A DNA stretch of 64,000 nt, taken from NCBI RefSeq assembly GCF_011386835.1, contig NC_088791.1, positions 13,516,998-13,580,997 of the forward strand, written 5' to 3'. The DNA comes from Chrysemys picta bellii (lineage: Eukaryota; Chordata; Testudines; Emydidae). Shown here in pieces: positions 1-10,075 of the stretch; positions within the stretch are counted from its first letter, which is position 1, and the number at the start of each line of letters is the position of its first letter. A model generated the notes under the pieces. The model saw only the letters and a program-made list of their open reading frames with translations, was not told the origin of the DNA and did no database searches. Made by a program: the position numbers and the translations under genes.

Positions 1-125
1 GTTTATTCCACCTTTGCCTGCTGAGGATTATTATGCCATCCTCTGAAGCATCTGGCCACTATCAGAGAAGGGATACTGGATTAGACGGACCTTGAGTCTG
101 AGCCAGTCTGGCCACTCTTATAGCC
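1..125 (+). mobile_element. CR1-family LINE 3' end, truncated
   Basis: The sequence resembles the 3' untranslated end of older CR1/L3-like LINEs, with the core 'ccactatcagaga', 'gggatactggattaga' and 'ccagtctggccactctta'. The same core recurs at 4575-4655 and 12826-12900. It runs off the left edge of the window, so its true 5' limit is not visible. No coding sequence remains. Confidence 0.7.
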
Positions 126-480
126 CTATGATGCACCTAAAAAGCTAGGATAAAACTCCCTGGAGCTGAGCTCTCCTGGGAGAGAACTCCTGCCACTGGA
201 GTTCAGTCCCCATGGCCATCTGACAGAGCTTCATTGTGCTGAGTGTCAGGGCACTGCGACAGATGTTTATTTAGCTGGGATTCTGCTTGATAGATTTGCT
301 TGGAGATGGATACGAGGCACTATAGAAAAGCTAAGGATTATTATGGTCATGGATTGTTATTGGGTTTGATTTTGTGGGATATATGGTCTGAACATCAGGC
401 TCCATCAGACCTGCTAAGTACCATTCAGTGTTGTGGTGGCAGGGTGGGGGTGAAGCTGCAGCACCCCAGAGGGTGGACTA
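126..480. other. No recognisable feature
   Basis: The stretch between the CR1 tail and the first SINE shows no coding signature or repeat that I recognise. The 72-codon open frame at 300-518 runs into the SINE and has no family resemblance. Confidence 0.4.
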
Positions 481-715
481 GGAGACAGGATTGCCTAATG
501 GTTAGCATGCTAAACTAGGATTCTAAAGACCTGGGTTCAATCCCCTGCTCTGCTGCAAACCTTCTGTGTGACCTTGGGCAAGTCACTACACCTCTTTGCC
601 TTAGGTCCCTATCAGTAAAATGGTGAAGTACTTCCCTACCTCACAATGATTGTGAGGGACTCGGATACCCTGGTAGTAGGGGCCACAGACGTTCCTAAGA
701 GATCTAGGTACATAT
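481..715 (+). mobile_element. tRNA-derived SINE (CORE/Cry-like)
   Basis: A tRNA-like head carries a degenerate A box ('ggttagcatgc') and a B box ('gggttcaatcccc'). The body follows with 'ctgtgtgaccttgggcaagtcact', split here as 'ctgtgtgacc' and 'ttgggcaagtcact', and then 'agtaaaatgg' and 'tacctcacaatgattgtgag'. This body is shared with the SINEs at 2371, 6200, 13300, 15925, 48650, 52425 and 62675. Transcription would be by RNA polymerase III from the internal boxes; this copy is diverged and presumably silent. Confidence 0.75.
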
Positions 716-1330
716 TGGGGCTGGAGAGTGCCCCGTGCTGTGTCCGTTAAGGAGGTGCCGCATGCATTGTACATTCGATTACACTTGAAAGTAAGGAAAA
801 CACAAGGGTTATCAAACCCTCATGCTGCATCATCTCACATCAGGAATAATCTCCCTCTCCTTGTACAGTTGACTAGGTGCAATATGGAAGAGGTCTTGCC
901 TTTCTTTGAAGTATTTTGTATTAGTCATTATTGGAGACAGAGCAGCAGATTAGAAGGACCTGTTCCAGTGTGTTTGTGTTCATGTATCACTGCCCTCTCC
1001 TGGATGGAATTTCAACTTCTTAGTTGTGTGTCATGGATCCTATACTGCTCATGGGTATTGGGGATTCCCTATAGCTCAAGTGCCAGGAATCTGTGCTGTC
1101 AGAGCAGAAGCAGCTGAGTTTTCTCCCCATTGTTGCCAGGAAGTTCTGAGTGTCTATGTCTACAGCATGCTGACAGCCATGAAGGATATGTGTGGCCATT
1201 GATTTGTTGCACTTTGATGTATCTGTTCTAGTAGGGCAGTTCCTAGGTTTATGTATATCCTGGTTATACCCTCTCTTTCCCCTGCCCCTTGACAATTAAA
1301 GTTGCAGATTCCATCATTAACCCATTACCA
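716..1330. other. No recognisable feature
   Basis: This is ordinary-composition DNA. The open frame at 728-1117 has no motif, signal or splice context that I recognise and is treated as chance. Confidence 0.4.
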
Positions 1331-1450
1331 GTCATCTTTGACTCCTCCCTTTCCTTTGCCCCACACATCCAGGCTGTGTTTAAATCTTACCACTTCTGCT
1401 TCTGGTGTTTCCAAGATCCAGCCTTTTCTCTCTATGCCCAGGCGTCCCCA
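1289..1450 (+). pseudogene. Possible LINE reverse transcriptase C-terminal remnant
   Basis: In one frame the region reads with a 'VIFDSSLSFAPHIQAVFKS' segment. This resembles the stretch after the RT palm in L2/CR1-type LINE ORF2 proteins, where 'LGVIFDSSLSF.PHI' is common. The match is about 20 residues and decays on both sides, so only the general LINE nature is suggested. It could be chance similarity. No 3' tail or target duplication was found. Confidence 0.4.
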
Positions 1451-2370
1451 CACCTTGGCCCGCTGACTATAAATAGAAATGCAATTCAGCCCTCTCTGCT
1501 GAATGAATTTAACATACCTGTCGTCACTTCAGACTAGTCATGGGTATAGCAAGACTGACACAGTGGATGGGATTCAGATGAGCTAATGCCTGAAAATGTG
1601 TTGGTGTAGTGCAGGCAATCCCCATAGTTATAAGCGTGTGTGTATTTTCCTGACCTTTCCTGTCTGACCGAAGCGTCCTCTAACTTGTCAATGTGGATGT
1701 GTGTCACCCTCCATATATGGAGATGTGAAAGGCACAGTTTCTTGCTGTATGTTAGTCAGAGATGTTACCAAAGCCCAGAGCTCAGTGACAACAATCTAAT
1801 TTCTGAATCAGACTTAACCCTAGTGGCAGAGGAGCTGTGGGGATCGGTGGAGATTCAGCGACCCAAACAGTCACCATTCACTCTATTGTTTTCTGACTCC
1901 AGGCTTGTCTCAACAGAGCAGCAATGAGCACTGCAGGGATGTGCTCATGTCTAAAGCAAACTAACATGTTGAGCATGAATTGGTCCATACAGACCCTAGC
2001 AGGAGGGAACTTTTAGTTTGCTTAAACTTAAAGTCCACTGGAGAACTTTTAGTTTGCACCGGCAGAGTCGCCACAGACCAACCAATGTGCAACATCTTAG
2101 TGCGCTTTAGAAGTGACCCCTTCCCCACGGTGCACATTGCTGTTTCATGTAAACACGCCCTAAAAGGCAGGTTAAGCAAACCCAAAGAAAAGATCCTGAC
2201 CCCAGTACACCTGAGCTGGCTGGCTTCTGTGTAAATAGATAAGGCGTGGATATTTGAAGTCTCATTCTCCTCTCATTGACACAGGTTCATGCTAGTGAAA
2301 TGTAAGCGCTTTATTTTTAAGACCTAAAACTCTGGATTTGAGCACCCCAAATAAAGGTGGTAGGCCAGGG
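1451..2370. other. No recognisable feature
   Basis: I see no repeat family or coding signal here. Around 1988-2060 the phrase 'aacttttagtttgc' occurs twice (about 2008 and 2045) and 'agtttgcttaaac' lies nearby, a minor internal direct repeat. Confidence 0.35.
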
Positions 2371-2483
2371 GAGGAAAATGGTCTGGTGGTTAGAGTTATA
2401 GCTTGAGTCTCTATAGCCATTTGGGTGTAATCCTCTCCTCTGCCACAAATTTCCTGTGTGAGTTTAGGCAAGTCACTAAGGCC

Positions 2484-2495
2484 CAGATCCTCAAA
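2484..2495 (+). repeat. Target-site duplication, left copy (12 bp)
   Basis: The 12 bases 'cagatcctcaaa' stand immediately left of the insert and recur exactly at 2859-2870 on its right. This is the footprint of a single insertion into the SINE. Confidence 0.85.
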
Positions 2496-2858
2496 TAATG
2501 ACAGGTTTCAGAGTAACAGCCGTGTTAGTCTGTATCCGCAAAAAGAAGAACAGGAGTACTTGTGGCACCTTAGAGACTAACAAATTTATTAGAGCATAAG
2601 CTTTTGTGGACTACAGCCCACTTCTTCGGATGCATATAGAATGGAACATATATTGAGGAGATATATATACACACATACAGAGAGCATAAACATAAACTCC
2701 CACCTGTTTATGCTCTCTGTATGTGTGTATATATATCTCCTCAATATATGTTCCATTCTATATGCATCCGAAGAAGTGGGCTGTAGTCCACAAAAGCTTA
2801 TGCTCTAATAAATTTGTTAGTCTCTAAGGTGCCACAAGTACTCCTGTTCTTCTTTTTG
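2496..2858. mobile_element. Penelope-like element 3' end in hairpin form
   Basis: The 363-bp insert starts with 'acaggtttcagagtaacagc' a few bases in, the complement of the Penelope-like end also seen at 24510-24552. Its centre is an inverted repeat: arm 2538-2690 pairs with 2707-2859 (153 bp each) around a 16-bp spacer, with only isolated mismatches by eye. Each arm carries 'aagcttttgtggactacag' and 'ttagtctctaaggtgccac', seen in diverged form in the Penelope fragment at 10731. No coding sequence is present. Inverted, partly duplicated copies are a known habit of Penelope-like retroelements; the exact family is inferred. Confidence 0.75.
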
Positions 2859-2870
2859 CAGATCCTCAAA
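2859..2870 (+). repeat. Target-site duplication, right copy (12 bp)
   Basis: Exact match to 2484-2495. Its first base is also the last base of the hairpin arm. Confidence 0.85.
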
Positions 2871-3030
2871 GGTATTTAGGCTTCTAACTTCCACTTAGCC
2901 TCAGTCTCTTAGGCCCTTTGTTGCCCATCTGTAAAATGAAGATAGGAGTACTTCCTTCCCTCACAGGAATATTGTGATACATTACAGATTCTGAGGTGCT
3001 CAGATGCTGTTGTAATAGGGACCAGAGAAA

Positions 3031-3717
3031 AAGAAGTCCAGATCTAGCATTTGTAGCTCAAGAAAATCTGTACTTCTCAATAAAGGTGAATATGTGAGAG
3101 AGTTTATAGTTAGCTTCATCTGCTGAAGTTATGAAGGCTGAGTCCCCCCTCACTTACACAGGGGTAAATCAGGCACAACTCCGAGGTCAATGGAGTTACA
3201 CCAGTGTCAACCTGGGGTGAGAAGAGAATCAGGCTGGATGTAAATTCTTTTCTCAAATAGAAAAATGATTCCACTAAATACAAGGGACCAGATCCTCAGC
3301 TGCTGTAAATCGCTCCATTGACTTCAGTGGAGTCATATGGACTTACGTGGCCACCAGCTGAGCACTGGGCTCTAAGTATGTTGAATGACCACAGGGTATC
3401 ACTGCAAAGGCTGTTCATTGCATTGTCTTGTCATGAAACTGGAATACACTTGAAACGGGGGCAAAATAATGCTACCTTGGGGCAGATTAGGAGACCCAAA
3501 GAGAAGATTGAAATTAGGTTTATAAGGCTTGAGTTCAGGGCCCACTTCTAGATGGACTCCACTTGTGTAATTCCCACTAATGTGGCCCTGATGCTGTGAG
3601 GTACATACGTAACTTTAAGCACATTAGTCGCCTTGTTGAGATAACCTTTCTGAGCGGGAGCGCTGTGTTAAGAGAGGCTACCCGCTTTGCCTGGGCATCC
3701 ATTTTGATCAGAAGAGA
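3031..3717. repeat. Short palindromic interspersed repeats and unassigned DNA
   Basis: Around 3140-3240 and 3285-3345 there are fragments built around 'ggtaaatcaggcacaactcc' / 'ggagttacaccagtgt' and 'ccagatcctcagctg' / 'ccattgacttcagtggagtc'. These are self-complementary phrases typical of short foldback repeats in sauropsid DNA. The remainder shows nothing recognisable. Confidence 0.4.
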
Positions 3718-4655
3718 GCATTCTAGCCTTGGACAAGGTCCTTCACCAAAGACTCTTAAGCAAACGAAGCTGTCATGGGATAAGAGAGAAGGTCCTCTCA
3801 TGGATCAGTTATTGTATTTAGCTGTTATCATTCAAGAAAGAGATCTTGGCGTCATCATGGATAGTTCCCTGAAAACATCTGCTCACTGTGCAGCAGCAGT
3901 CAAAAAAGCCAACAGAATGCTAGGAACCATTCGGAAAGGGATAGCTTTCAGAAAAGATCATAATGCCATTATATATACCCATGGTACACCCACACCTTGA
4001 ATACTGATTGCAGTTCTGGTTGCCTCATCTAAAAAAGCAAAAGATATATTAGAATTGGAAAAGATGCAGAGAAGGGCAACAAAAATGATTAAGAATACAG
4101 AACAGCTTCCATATGAGAAGAGATTAAAAAGACGGTGACTGTTCATCTTAGAAAATAAAAGATTAAGAGTGGGGGTTGATAGAGGTCTATAAAATCATGA
4201 ATGATATGGAGAAAGTGAATAAGGAAGTGTTATTTACCCCTTCATGTAACACATGAAATTTGTCTCCCTATGAAATTTGTAGGAAGCAGGTTTAAAACAA
4301 ACATGAGGAAGTACGTCACACAATGAATAGCCAACCTGGGGAACTTGTTGCCATGGGATGTTGTGAAGGCCAGAAGTACAACTAGGTTCAAAAAAGAATT
4401 AGATAAGTTCACAGAGGATAGGTCCATCAGTGGCTATTAGCCAAGAAGATCAGGGATGTAACCCCACGCTCTGAGTGTCCTTACACCTCCAACTGGCAGA
4501 AGCTGGGACTGGATGATAGGGAATGGATCACTCAAAATCGGCCTGTTGTGTTTATTCCCTTTGAAGCATTGGGCTCTGGCCACTGTCAGAAACTGGATAC
4601 TGGGCTAGATAGACCATTTGTCCAACCTAGTATGGTCACTTTTATGTTCTTATTC
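3718..4655 (+). mobile_element. CR1/L3-like LINE, 3' part with internal deletion
   Basis: The copy starts inside ORF2, where one frame gives 'DKVLHQRLLSK' and 'SCHGIREKVLSWI' from the RT palm. It then jumps near 3810 to the segment 'DLGVIMDSSLKTSAHCAAAV', which in intact elements lies well downstream, so the region with the catalytic FADD motif is missing. It continues through '[12 protein letters not shown]'-like sequence and ends in the 3' UTR with 'ccactgtcagaaactggata' and 'tatgttcttatt'. Several stops and frame changes are present. It is an old, dead copy; coding positions refer to different frames. Confidence 0.8.
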
Positions 4656-4730
4656 CGGGAAAGGCAATGTAATGTAGACAACACTTCTTGCCATGACTAC
4701 TCAGTCCAGGACAGAACTTACGGAAGCCCT

Positions 4731-5055
4731 GTAACAGGGTGTACTCACATTTGTTGCTCCCTGACAGATACACCAATCCCTTGGCACACCCTTCCCTAAG
4801 AAGCTGTCCTGCTAGAAGGGAAGAACAGCAAGTTTGGACCTCCAGTGGTTGCCTAGAGAGGCCTCTCATGATCAGCTGCAGATAAAACCACCAAGAGTTG
4901 GTCCTTCTGCACTTGGAAGAGCCAGAAGCAGGCACAGACCAATCAGGGCCCAGCAGGCCAGATAAAGATGCCTGGCTGTGTCTACTTGGGGGCCGGTTCT
5001 GGGTGAAGCTGGGGTAGGGAAAGAAGCCTCTTCTTCATGGCCTGGTCAGGGGATT
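4731..5055 (+). repeat. Possible degenerate Gypsy-type LTR
   Basis: The start 'tgtaacagggtg' resembles the starts of the solo LTR at 9660 ('tgtgacagagtg') and the Gypsy LTR on the minus strand ending at 40184 ('tgtgatgggatg'). A CCAAT-like 'gaccaatcaggg' (about 4937) and a TATA-like 'gataaagatgcc' (about 4960) follow at sensible spacing. No clear right end or target duplication was found. Confidence 0.4.
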
Positions 5056-5094
5056 AGCCCTGATAGTATTCACCTGAGATCTTTGTGGAGAATT

Positions 5095-5155
5095 GCTGTT
5101 TAATTAGATGAGCCTTGCGGTCCCTCCTAACCCTATGATTCTATGATTCTAAGTT
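5095..5155 (+). mobile_element. CR1 LINE extreme 3' tail
   Basis: The phrase 'ttagatgagccttgcggtcc' is followed by 'ctcctaaccctatgattcta' and a short run of the octamer-like tail. This is the standard 3' end of CR1. Only the last 60 bp or so are recognisable. Confidence 0.7.
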
Positions 5156-6199
5156 ATGGACTTTAATGCCCAAGTTGCTATTTTGAGTTCAGTGTTAATT
5201 TGTTTTTGGTGACAGGCTGTGTTTAATTAGTCTGAGGGAACTATAGAGTCCAGTCTGTGTCCAGCAACGTCAGTAAAGAATCGCCTTTACGCTAACTACA
5301 ACCGAATCTCTGCTGTGAGAGACTACAAGGATTTCCCATCAGGCTCTTGGCTGTGCTGTGATGCCTTGGCACTTCAAAAGAGCAGGGATAATTGGGGACA
5401 TTTTGCTCCGTTGTGCCTTATTTGCATGGCAGCTCTGACCGGTGGGAAATCTTAGCTGTTAACCGAGAGTTAAACAAACCCAACCCCCCTTAATGTGTAT
5501 CATTTCTGGGGGGAGGGAAAGGAGGAGGGCAGTTTTGCCACAGTTCTCGGTAGCTGGAATCCAATGGGACTCCTCTGTCAAAGGCATGGAGTACAAGAGC
5601 TTAATTTGGACTTGATGGGAACCCAGTTTATGTCCCTGTCGGATAATGTAGCTTGAGGCGGTTCCACAATAAAGCACTACATTCAACCACCAGCCTTATC
5701 GGCAGGACCCATCTGCCCTTTCACAGGTAAGCTGGAATTGCTTAACACTCTGTCTCCCCAAAACTAATAGAACCTTTCAGCGCAGCTTAGGCTATCACTC
5801 CACTACCTTGACATCAATTTCTAACATAAAATGAAAGGCTAATTGGTAAAATCAGTTTTTTCCCCCCAGATAAATGATGGCCAAATACATTTTCAAATCA
5901 AGATTTCAGCCCCAGTATTTGTAGCAAACCACCCATAATACCAAGGGTTTGACTTAAACCCACAAAAAAAGAAAAAAGGGAAATTCAGAGCGATGGACTA
6001 AAGTTCAGGTGGAACTCACCAAGCCAAGTTTGCTACTGTTGATGCAGATTGTTGTGCCAACCTCGGTCCCTCACCTGACGGGGGGACAGGATGTGGTGGG
6101 AGTAGCTATTAATCTCCACGGGTGGAGCTTACTGGATGTAGCATGTAGCACAGCTCCTAGATTAGATATTTATCTGGCCCCATCACAGTAGTAGCTGAG
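5156..6199. other. No recognisable feature
   Basis: Apparently unique DNA. Short open frames at 5459-5686 (minus) and 6009-6191 (plus) lack recognisable domains or splice context. Confidence 0.4.
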
Positions 6200-6625
6200 T
6201 ACCTCACATTCTTTAATGAATTTATCCTTCCAACACCTATGTGAGGAGGGAAGGACTGTTATCCCCATTTTACAGATGGGAAACTGAGGCACAGAGTGAC
6301 TAAGTGATTTGCCCAAGGTCACAGAGTAAGTCTGTGGTGGAGCAGAGAAGGGAAAGCCTAAGAACATAAGAATGGCCGTACTGGGTCAGACCAAAGGTCC
6401 ATCTAACCCAGTATCATGTCTACCGACAGTGGCCAATACCAGGTGCCCCAGAGGTGCCAACGGGCAATGATCAAGTGATCTCTCTCCTGCCATCCATCTC
6501 CACCCTCTGACAAACAGAGGCTAGGGACACCTTTCTTTACTCATCCTGGCTAATATCCAGCTCTCCTAAGACCTGAGCTAGTGCCCTAATCATTGTACCC
6601 TTCCTCTCCCACTCTATGCAGCATT
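6200..6625 (-). mobile_element. tRNA-derived SINE split by a CR1 tail
   Basis: The 3' body lies at 6225-6357 with 'ttatccccattttacagatg', 'gaaactgaggcacagagtga' and 'tttgcccaaggtcacagag', all reverse complement of the SINE body. The 5' tRNA-like part lies at about 6563-6620 with 'gtgccctaatcattgtaccc'. A CR1 fragment (6358-6562) separates them, so the SINE is the older insertion. Confidence 0.75.
6358..6562 (-). mobile_element. CR1 LINE 3' end
   Basis: It begins with 'ctaagaacataagaatggcc' and continues through 'tactgggtcagaccaaaggt' and 'aacagaggctagggacacc', the reverse complement of the CR1 3' UTR. It is a 5'-truncated copy with no ORF2 sequence, lodged in a SINE. Confidence 0.85.
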
Positions 6626-6869
6626 GCTTATTTTTGGGAGTGACACTAACTGGATGCAGGCTCTGGTAGCAGAGAGGCTCAGGGTGCCTGGAACCTACAG
6701 CCACCCATGCATGAAGTTACTACTACCAGATCCCTCTCTCAGGATGTGCAACAGCTTCTCCTAGTTCAGACCCCCCCGGAGTGATTGTGGTTCAACAGGC
6801 TGTGCCACCTTACTGACGCTCTTTTAGAATGATGCAAGAGCACGGACCAATGCAAGAGTTCGGTGTGGA

Positions 6870-7237
6870 TAGGGTGACCATATTTCCCAAAGGGAAAATA
6901 GGACACCTCGTGGGGCTGGCCTTCCCCCTCCCGCTGCCCCCGCACAGGGCTGGCCCAAGCTGCTCGCCCACGTCCCCTCTCTGCCCACTGTGTGAGGCTG
7001 GGATTGCTCGAACCCTGCCTGCCCTCCTGCATGAGCCCTGCCTCCCTTCCCCCCCCCCCCCAGGGGCCTGGCATCTCCGCTCGTCGTCCCTCCGGCATGT
7101 TCCTCCATACCACACCCCACTTTTTTGACAAAAATGAGCATTTGTCAAGTTGGCAAACAGGACAAATGCCCACTTTTGCCCAAAAAGTTGGGATGGCCGG
7201 GACAGGGCTTAAAAACTGGGGGTGTATGGTCACCCTA
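6870..7237. mobile_element. Non-autonomous hAT-type element, TIR TAGGGTGACCA
   Basis: The terminal inverted repeats are 'tagggtgaccat' and 'atggtcacccta'. They are flanked by 8-bp direct repeats, 'ggtgtgga' (6862-6869) and 'ggtgtggc' (7238-7245), differing at one base. Eight-base target duplications are the mark of hAT transposition. The interior is G/C-rich in its middle, with a C run at about 7050, and has no transposase. Sister copies are at 30926-31048 and 50750-50875. Confidence 0.85.
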
Positions 7238-7245
7238 GGTGTGGC

Positions 7246-7800
7246 TCCAAAACTGAAATTGGTGAAAAACTGAGGGATTCCCTTTGAGTGTACTGTCCAC
7301 TCTACGCTGTCGTTGTCAATTCCCTTTAAGAAGCCAAAGCAGCAACAGAAACAGGATTGCTGGTCCCTGCAAGCCTGAAGACTAGGCCTGCAGGCTGTTC
7401 CTCAGAAGATACTAATGTTGGGTGGGGGCAGCCGGGCTACCCCGTGAACACCAAAGATAGGGGAAACAGAGCAGACAGCTTCTCCCCATAGGCATCAAAA
7501 GGGAAGGCTATTGCAGTGCATCCCACCTCAGAAGTAGCTTAACATAAAAGGCCCCTTGACCAGGGTGTACCTACAGAGTCCCAGGCCTATTGATAAAGGG
7601 GGGGGATCCTCATGGTTGCTGTGGAAGAGGCCTCTTTGGGGCAGGTGAGGAATGAAAGACAGTCCTAGGCTTATTCTAGTGAAGGAGAGGGAGTGGTGAA
7701 CCTTTAACTGGACACATGAAGTTGGTATCCCTAGTGAACCTCAGACTTGCATTCACGAACACAAATGGGGTTCACAGACCCTTCATCGTAATGTATTGTA
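7246..7800. other. No recognisable feature
   Basis: No repeat family or coding signature recognised. Confidence 0.35.
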
Positions 7801-7804
7801 TCAT

Positions 7805-7855
7805 TGGCTTCTATAGGAACACAGGACTGGAAGAGACCTTCTAGCTCATGTATGC
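7805..7855 (-). mobile_element. CR1 3' tail scrap
   Basis: The phrase 'aacacaggactggaagagac' followed by 'cttctagctcatg' resembles the reverse complement of the CR1 3' end ('...ggaagggacctc...gtcatctag'). It is short and diverged. Confidence 0.45.
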
Positions 7856-7949
7856 TTTCACCGGTACTGAAAACTTGGTGGTGGGACGGCAACGATAGAA
7901 TAACTGTCACTTATACGGCCCTATCCATTTTCAAGGAACTATATTGTTA

Positions 7950-8085
7950 TCGTTTCATTATTTTACTTTATTGCAGTTGTGTCTGGGAGCTGCAGTCCTG
8001 GACCAGGACCTCGTCGTGCTAGGCACTGTACAGACACAGAACGAAAAGATGGTCCCTGCCCAAAGGAGCTTGCAATCTAAGTATG
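7950..8085 (+). repeat. Dispersed retroposon X1
   Basis: The core is 'gtgctaggcactgtacagac', 'acagaacgaaaagatggtcc', then 'caaaggagcttgcaatctaa'. The same core appears at 13098, 17262 and 18165 (plus) and at 17912 and 23890 (minus). Where its far end is visible, it finishes in an A/T-rich 'taatacaaataa' tail, which suggests a short retroposon. I cannot name the family. Confidence 0.6.
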
Positions 8086-8290
8086 AGATACACATATTTT
8101 TAATCCACATCCGTGCCTGAGGAGGCAGGCGAATAAGCGTTATCCACATTGACACATCAGGAGCTTGTGCCACCCAGATGGGCTGATGTAATTTGCCCAA
8201 GTCAGTTGGACGAGTGGCTGAGTCAAGACTGACTCAGAAAAGTTCCTAGCTCCATGCCCTATCCAAGTTACCGCTTAATAGAAAATAAAA
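8086..8290 (-). mobile_element. tRNA-derived SINE, highly diverged
   Basis: Reverse-complement SINE landmarks are present but worn: 'cctgaggaggcaggcgaata', 'gtaatttgcccaagtcag', and a tRNA-like end near 'gttcctagctcc'. It abuts the X1 copy directly. Confidence 0.5.
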
Positions 8291-9086
8291 GGAAACAGGA
8301 GGCAACAGTCAGATAAGAATGCTCTTGGTTGTGATCACGAAATGCTACATGAACTAACTTGGGACAGGGCAGCTTCATTTAATTAGCCCTCAGGCCAAAT
8401 CCCCAGGAACGTTGCCCATTACATTATATGCTGCTTCATGTGGAACTTCCTCTACTGCTTGGCTAACACACAGGAATCTGCTGTTTAGAAAGTCATTTTC
8501 CTGTCCAGATAAACAATTCCACCACAATAGCCTAATTCCTGGCACCAAGACCTCATTTAAATGTTGGTCAGCGGAGGCTCACAATTAATGTTTAATTAGT
8601 AAACTCATTACAAAGACAGGAAGCCTCAGACTTTCCCTTCATTCTCTTTCAGGCCTCAGAAAGGAAGGACCGGGCCTGTCTTTTGGCTTCTGATTTAGCA
8701 GACAGACATTTCTGTCCTCCCCACTTTGAACATTTGCTTTCCCTTAAGCAGGCAGGCATGACCGGACTATGCTGAATGCTCGGCTTGAAATCATCTCCTT
8801 AACATGGATATTTCTTTCTAAATGAACTTAGTCTTAGTGGAAGGTGTCATAGGTGTGAGTGGGGGAGCCGTGCTGTAAAGGCTCCGGAGGGCTAGGTGGC
8901 AGGCCGAAGTCAGATCCTCTTTGTATATGGGGGATATATGTGGTTCTCGAAGGTTGGAGCTGTGGACTCTTATGGGCAGGATCCAACTGCCCTCATGAAA
9001 CGATAAAGAAAAAATCCTGGGAGTTTCAGCTGGCAGAGTTTTCACGCTCCCCCATACGGGAACTGGAGCATAGCGCACAAATGAGC
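8291..9086. other. No recognisable feature
   Basis: Apparently unique DNA with no convincing exon. The overlapping open frames at 8818-9096 on both strands have no recognisable domain. Confidence 0.35.
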
Positions 9087-9089
9087 TAA

Positions 9090-9445
9090 GGCCCACTCTA
9101 GACTATGAAGCAGATTTCTTGGGTATGCTCAGGCTATGATGACAGTAAAACTCATGGGAGGTGATTCTCTGCTCGTGTACATGTACTCGCAGCAACTCAA
9201 TGAGAGCTAGCCTCAGCATCAGTGGTAGTGTAGCCGCAGTAGCGTAACTGATCTGTGCTGAGTCTGAACCCACCGTTTTTAGGTGGGTTTGTAGTCTGCT
9301 CAGCTCAGTCATACCTCCACTGCCACTGCCTGTGCGTCCAAAGCTCTGCTGGTATTTATACTTGCAATAGCTTGATGAGAGCTAGTGGGAGTATGAGTAA
9401 GCGAGCAGGAGAATCACACCCTGAGTTTGTTGAATAGATGTAGCC
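9090..9445. mobile_element. PIF/Harbinger-like MITE
   Basis: The ends 'ggcccactctagactatg' and 'aatagatgtagcc' are imperfect inverted repeats flanked by TAA (9087-9089 and 9446-9448). Three-base TWA duplications are typical of PIF/Harbinger elements. Internal phrases 'actcgcagcaactcaatgag' and 'cttgatgagagctagtggga' match the element at 37859-38172. There is no transposase. Confidence 0.7.
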
Positions 9446-9519
9446 TAAGTTACACGCTTTATAGGCAGCTAACTTGCTAGACAACGTAATTCCCCCTAGT
9501 ACACCCAGCACATAGCTCG

Positions 9520-10075
9520 CACCATGAGAAGAAAGTGTCTTGTGGTTAAGTGACTGGACTAACCAATAACTCAAGAGAATTAGGCTCAAGTCCTGACTCT
9601 GTCTCCGATTTCCTACATGGCCCTGTGCATACAATGTAATGTTCCTGTGTCTTGGATCCTGTGACAGAGTGCTAAGCAGAAAACTCTGTCACTCCAGCTC
9701 CAATTAAGGGAGGTGAATTGGAGCTGGGTAGACCACCTGGCCCTGATTGGGGAAGCTGAAACAGCTGCTGCCTCATCAGGCTGGGGCTGGATAAAAGCCC
9801 CCGGGGAAGGAAGCCGGGGAGGAGCTGGAAAGAGGGAAGCTGCACTAGAGGAAAGGCAGTGAGGGGAAGTAGCGAGAGGTAGCTTACCCCCTCTCTCCTG
9901 CTGGTGGACTATAAGACGGGGACTATGTGTATGGTGGAAAGGTGGTGAGCACTGCACCAAGGCCTCTTTGTGACTTTCTCAGCCAAGCGGGGGCAGGAGC
10001 CGGCTGGGCCCTGCAAGGACCCCGTTACAGATCCCCGTTGCTCACGTAAGAAAGACAGTACTTCCCTTATCTTAC
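9520..10075 (+). mobile_element. tRNA-derived SINE split by a solo LTR
   Basis: The left part has 'gtcttgtggttaagtgactg', 'aggctcaagtcctgactctg' (B-box region) and 'tggccctgtgcatac'. The sequence resumes after 10034 with 'ccgttgctcacgtaag'. The solo LTR and its 5-bp duplication sit between. This copy is diverged. Confidence 0.6.
9660..10029 (+). mobile_element. Solo LTR, Gypsy-like (370 bp)
   Basis: The LTR starts TGTGACAGAG and ends CCGTTACA. It is flanked on both sides by the exact 5-bp repeat 'gatcc' (9655-9659, 10030-10034), the duplication size expected of Gypsy and related LTR elements. A TATA-like 'ataaaagccc' lies at 9791. No internal coding sequence remains, so it is the product of LTR-LTR recombination. 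The start resembles that of the Gypsy LTR ending at 40184. Assignment to Gypsy rather than ERV is inferred. Confidence 0.8.

Larger units (their letters stand above)
2371..3030 (+). mobile_element. tRNA-derived SINE split by a Penelope-like insertion
   Basis: The left part (about 2371-2495) has the tRNA-like 'ctggtggttagagttatagc' head and 'tgtgtgagtttaggcaagtcact'. The right part (about 2871-3030) resumes with 'cctcagtctcttaggccc', 'catctgtaaaatgaagatag' and 'cacaggaatattgtgata', which are the expected body and tail. The halves join cleanly once the insert and one copy of its 12-bp duplication are removed, so the SINE is older than the insert. Confidence 0.75.

Noticed and set aside
481..720. 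A functional tRNA gene from the A/B-box-like head
   Set aside because: The head is followed by a SINE body repeated through the window, and the cloverleaf is not intact.
6766..7273. Cluster of open frames on both strands
   Set aside because: Most of the cluster falls within the TAGGGTGACCA hAT element and its G/C-rich core; no domain similarity.
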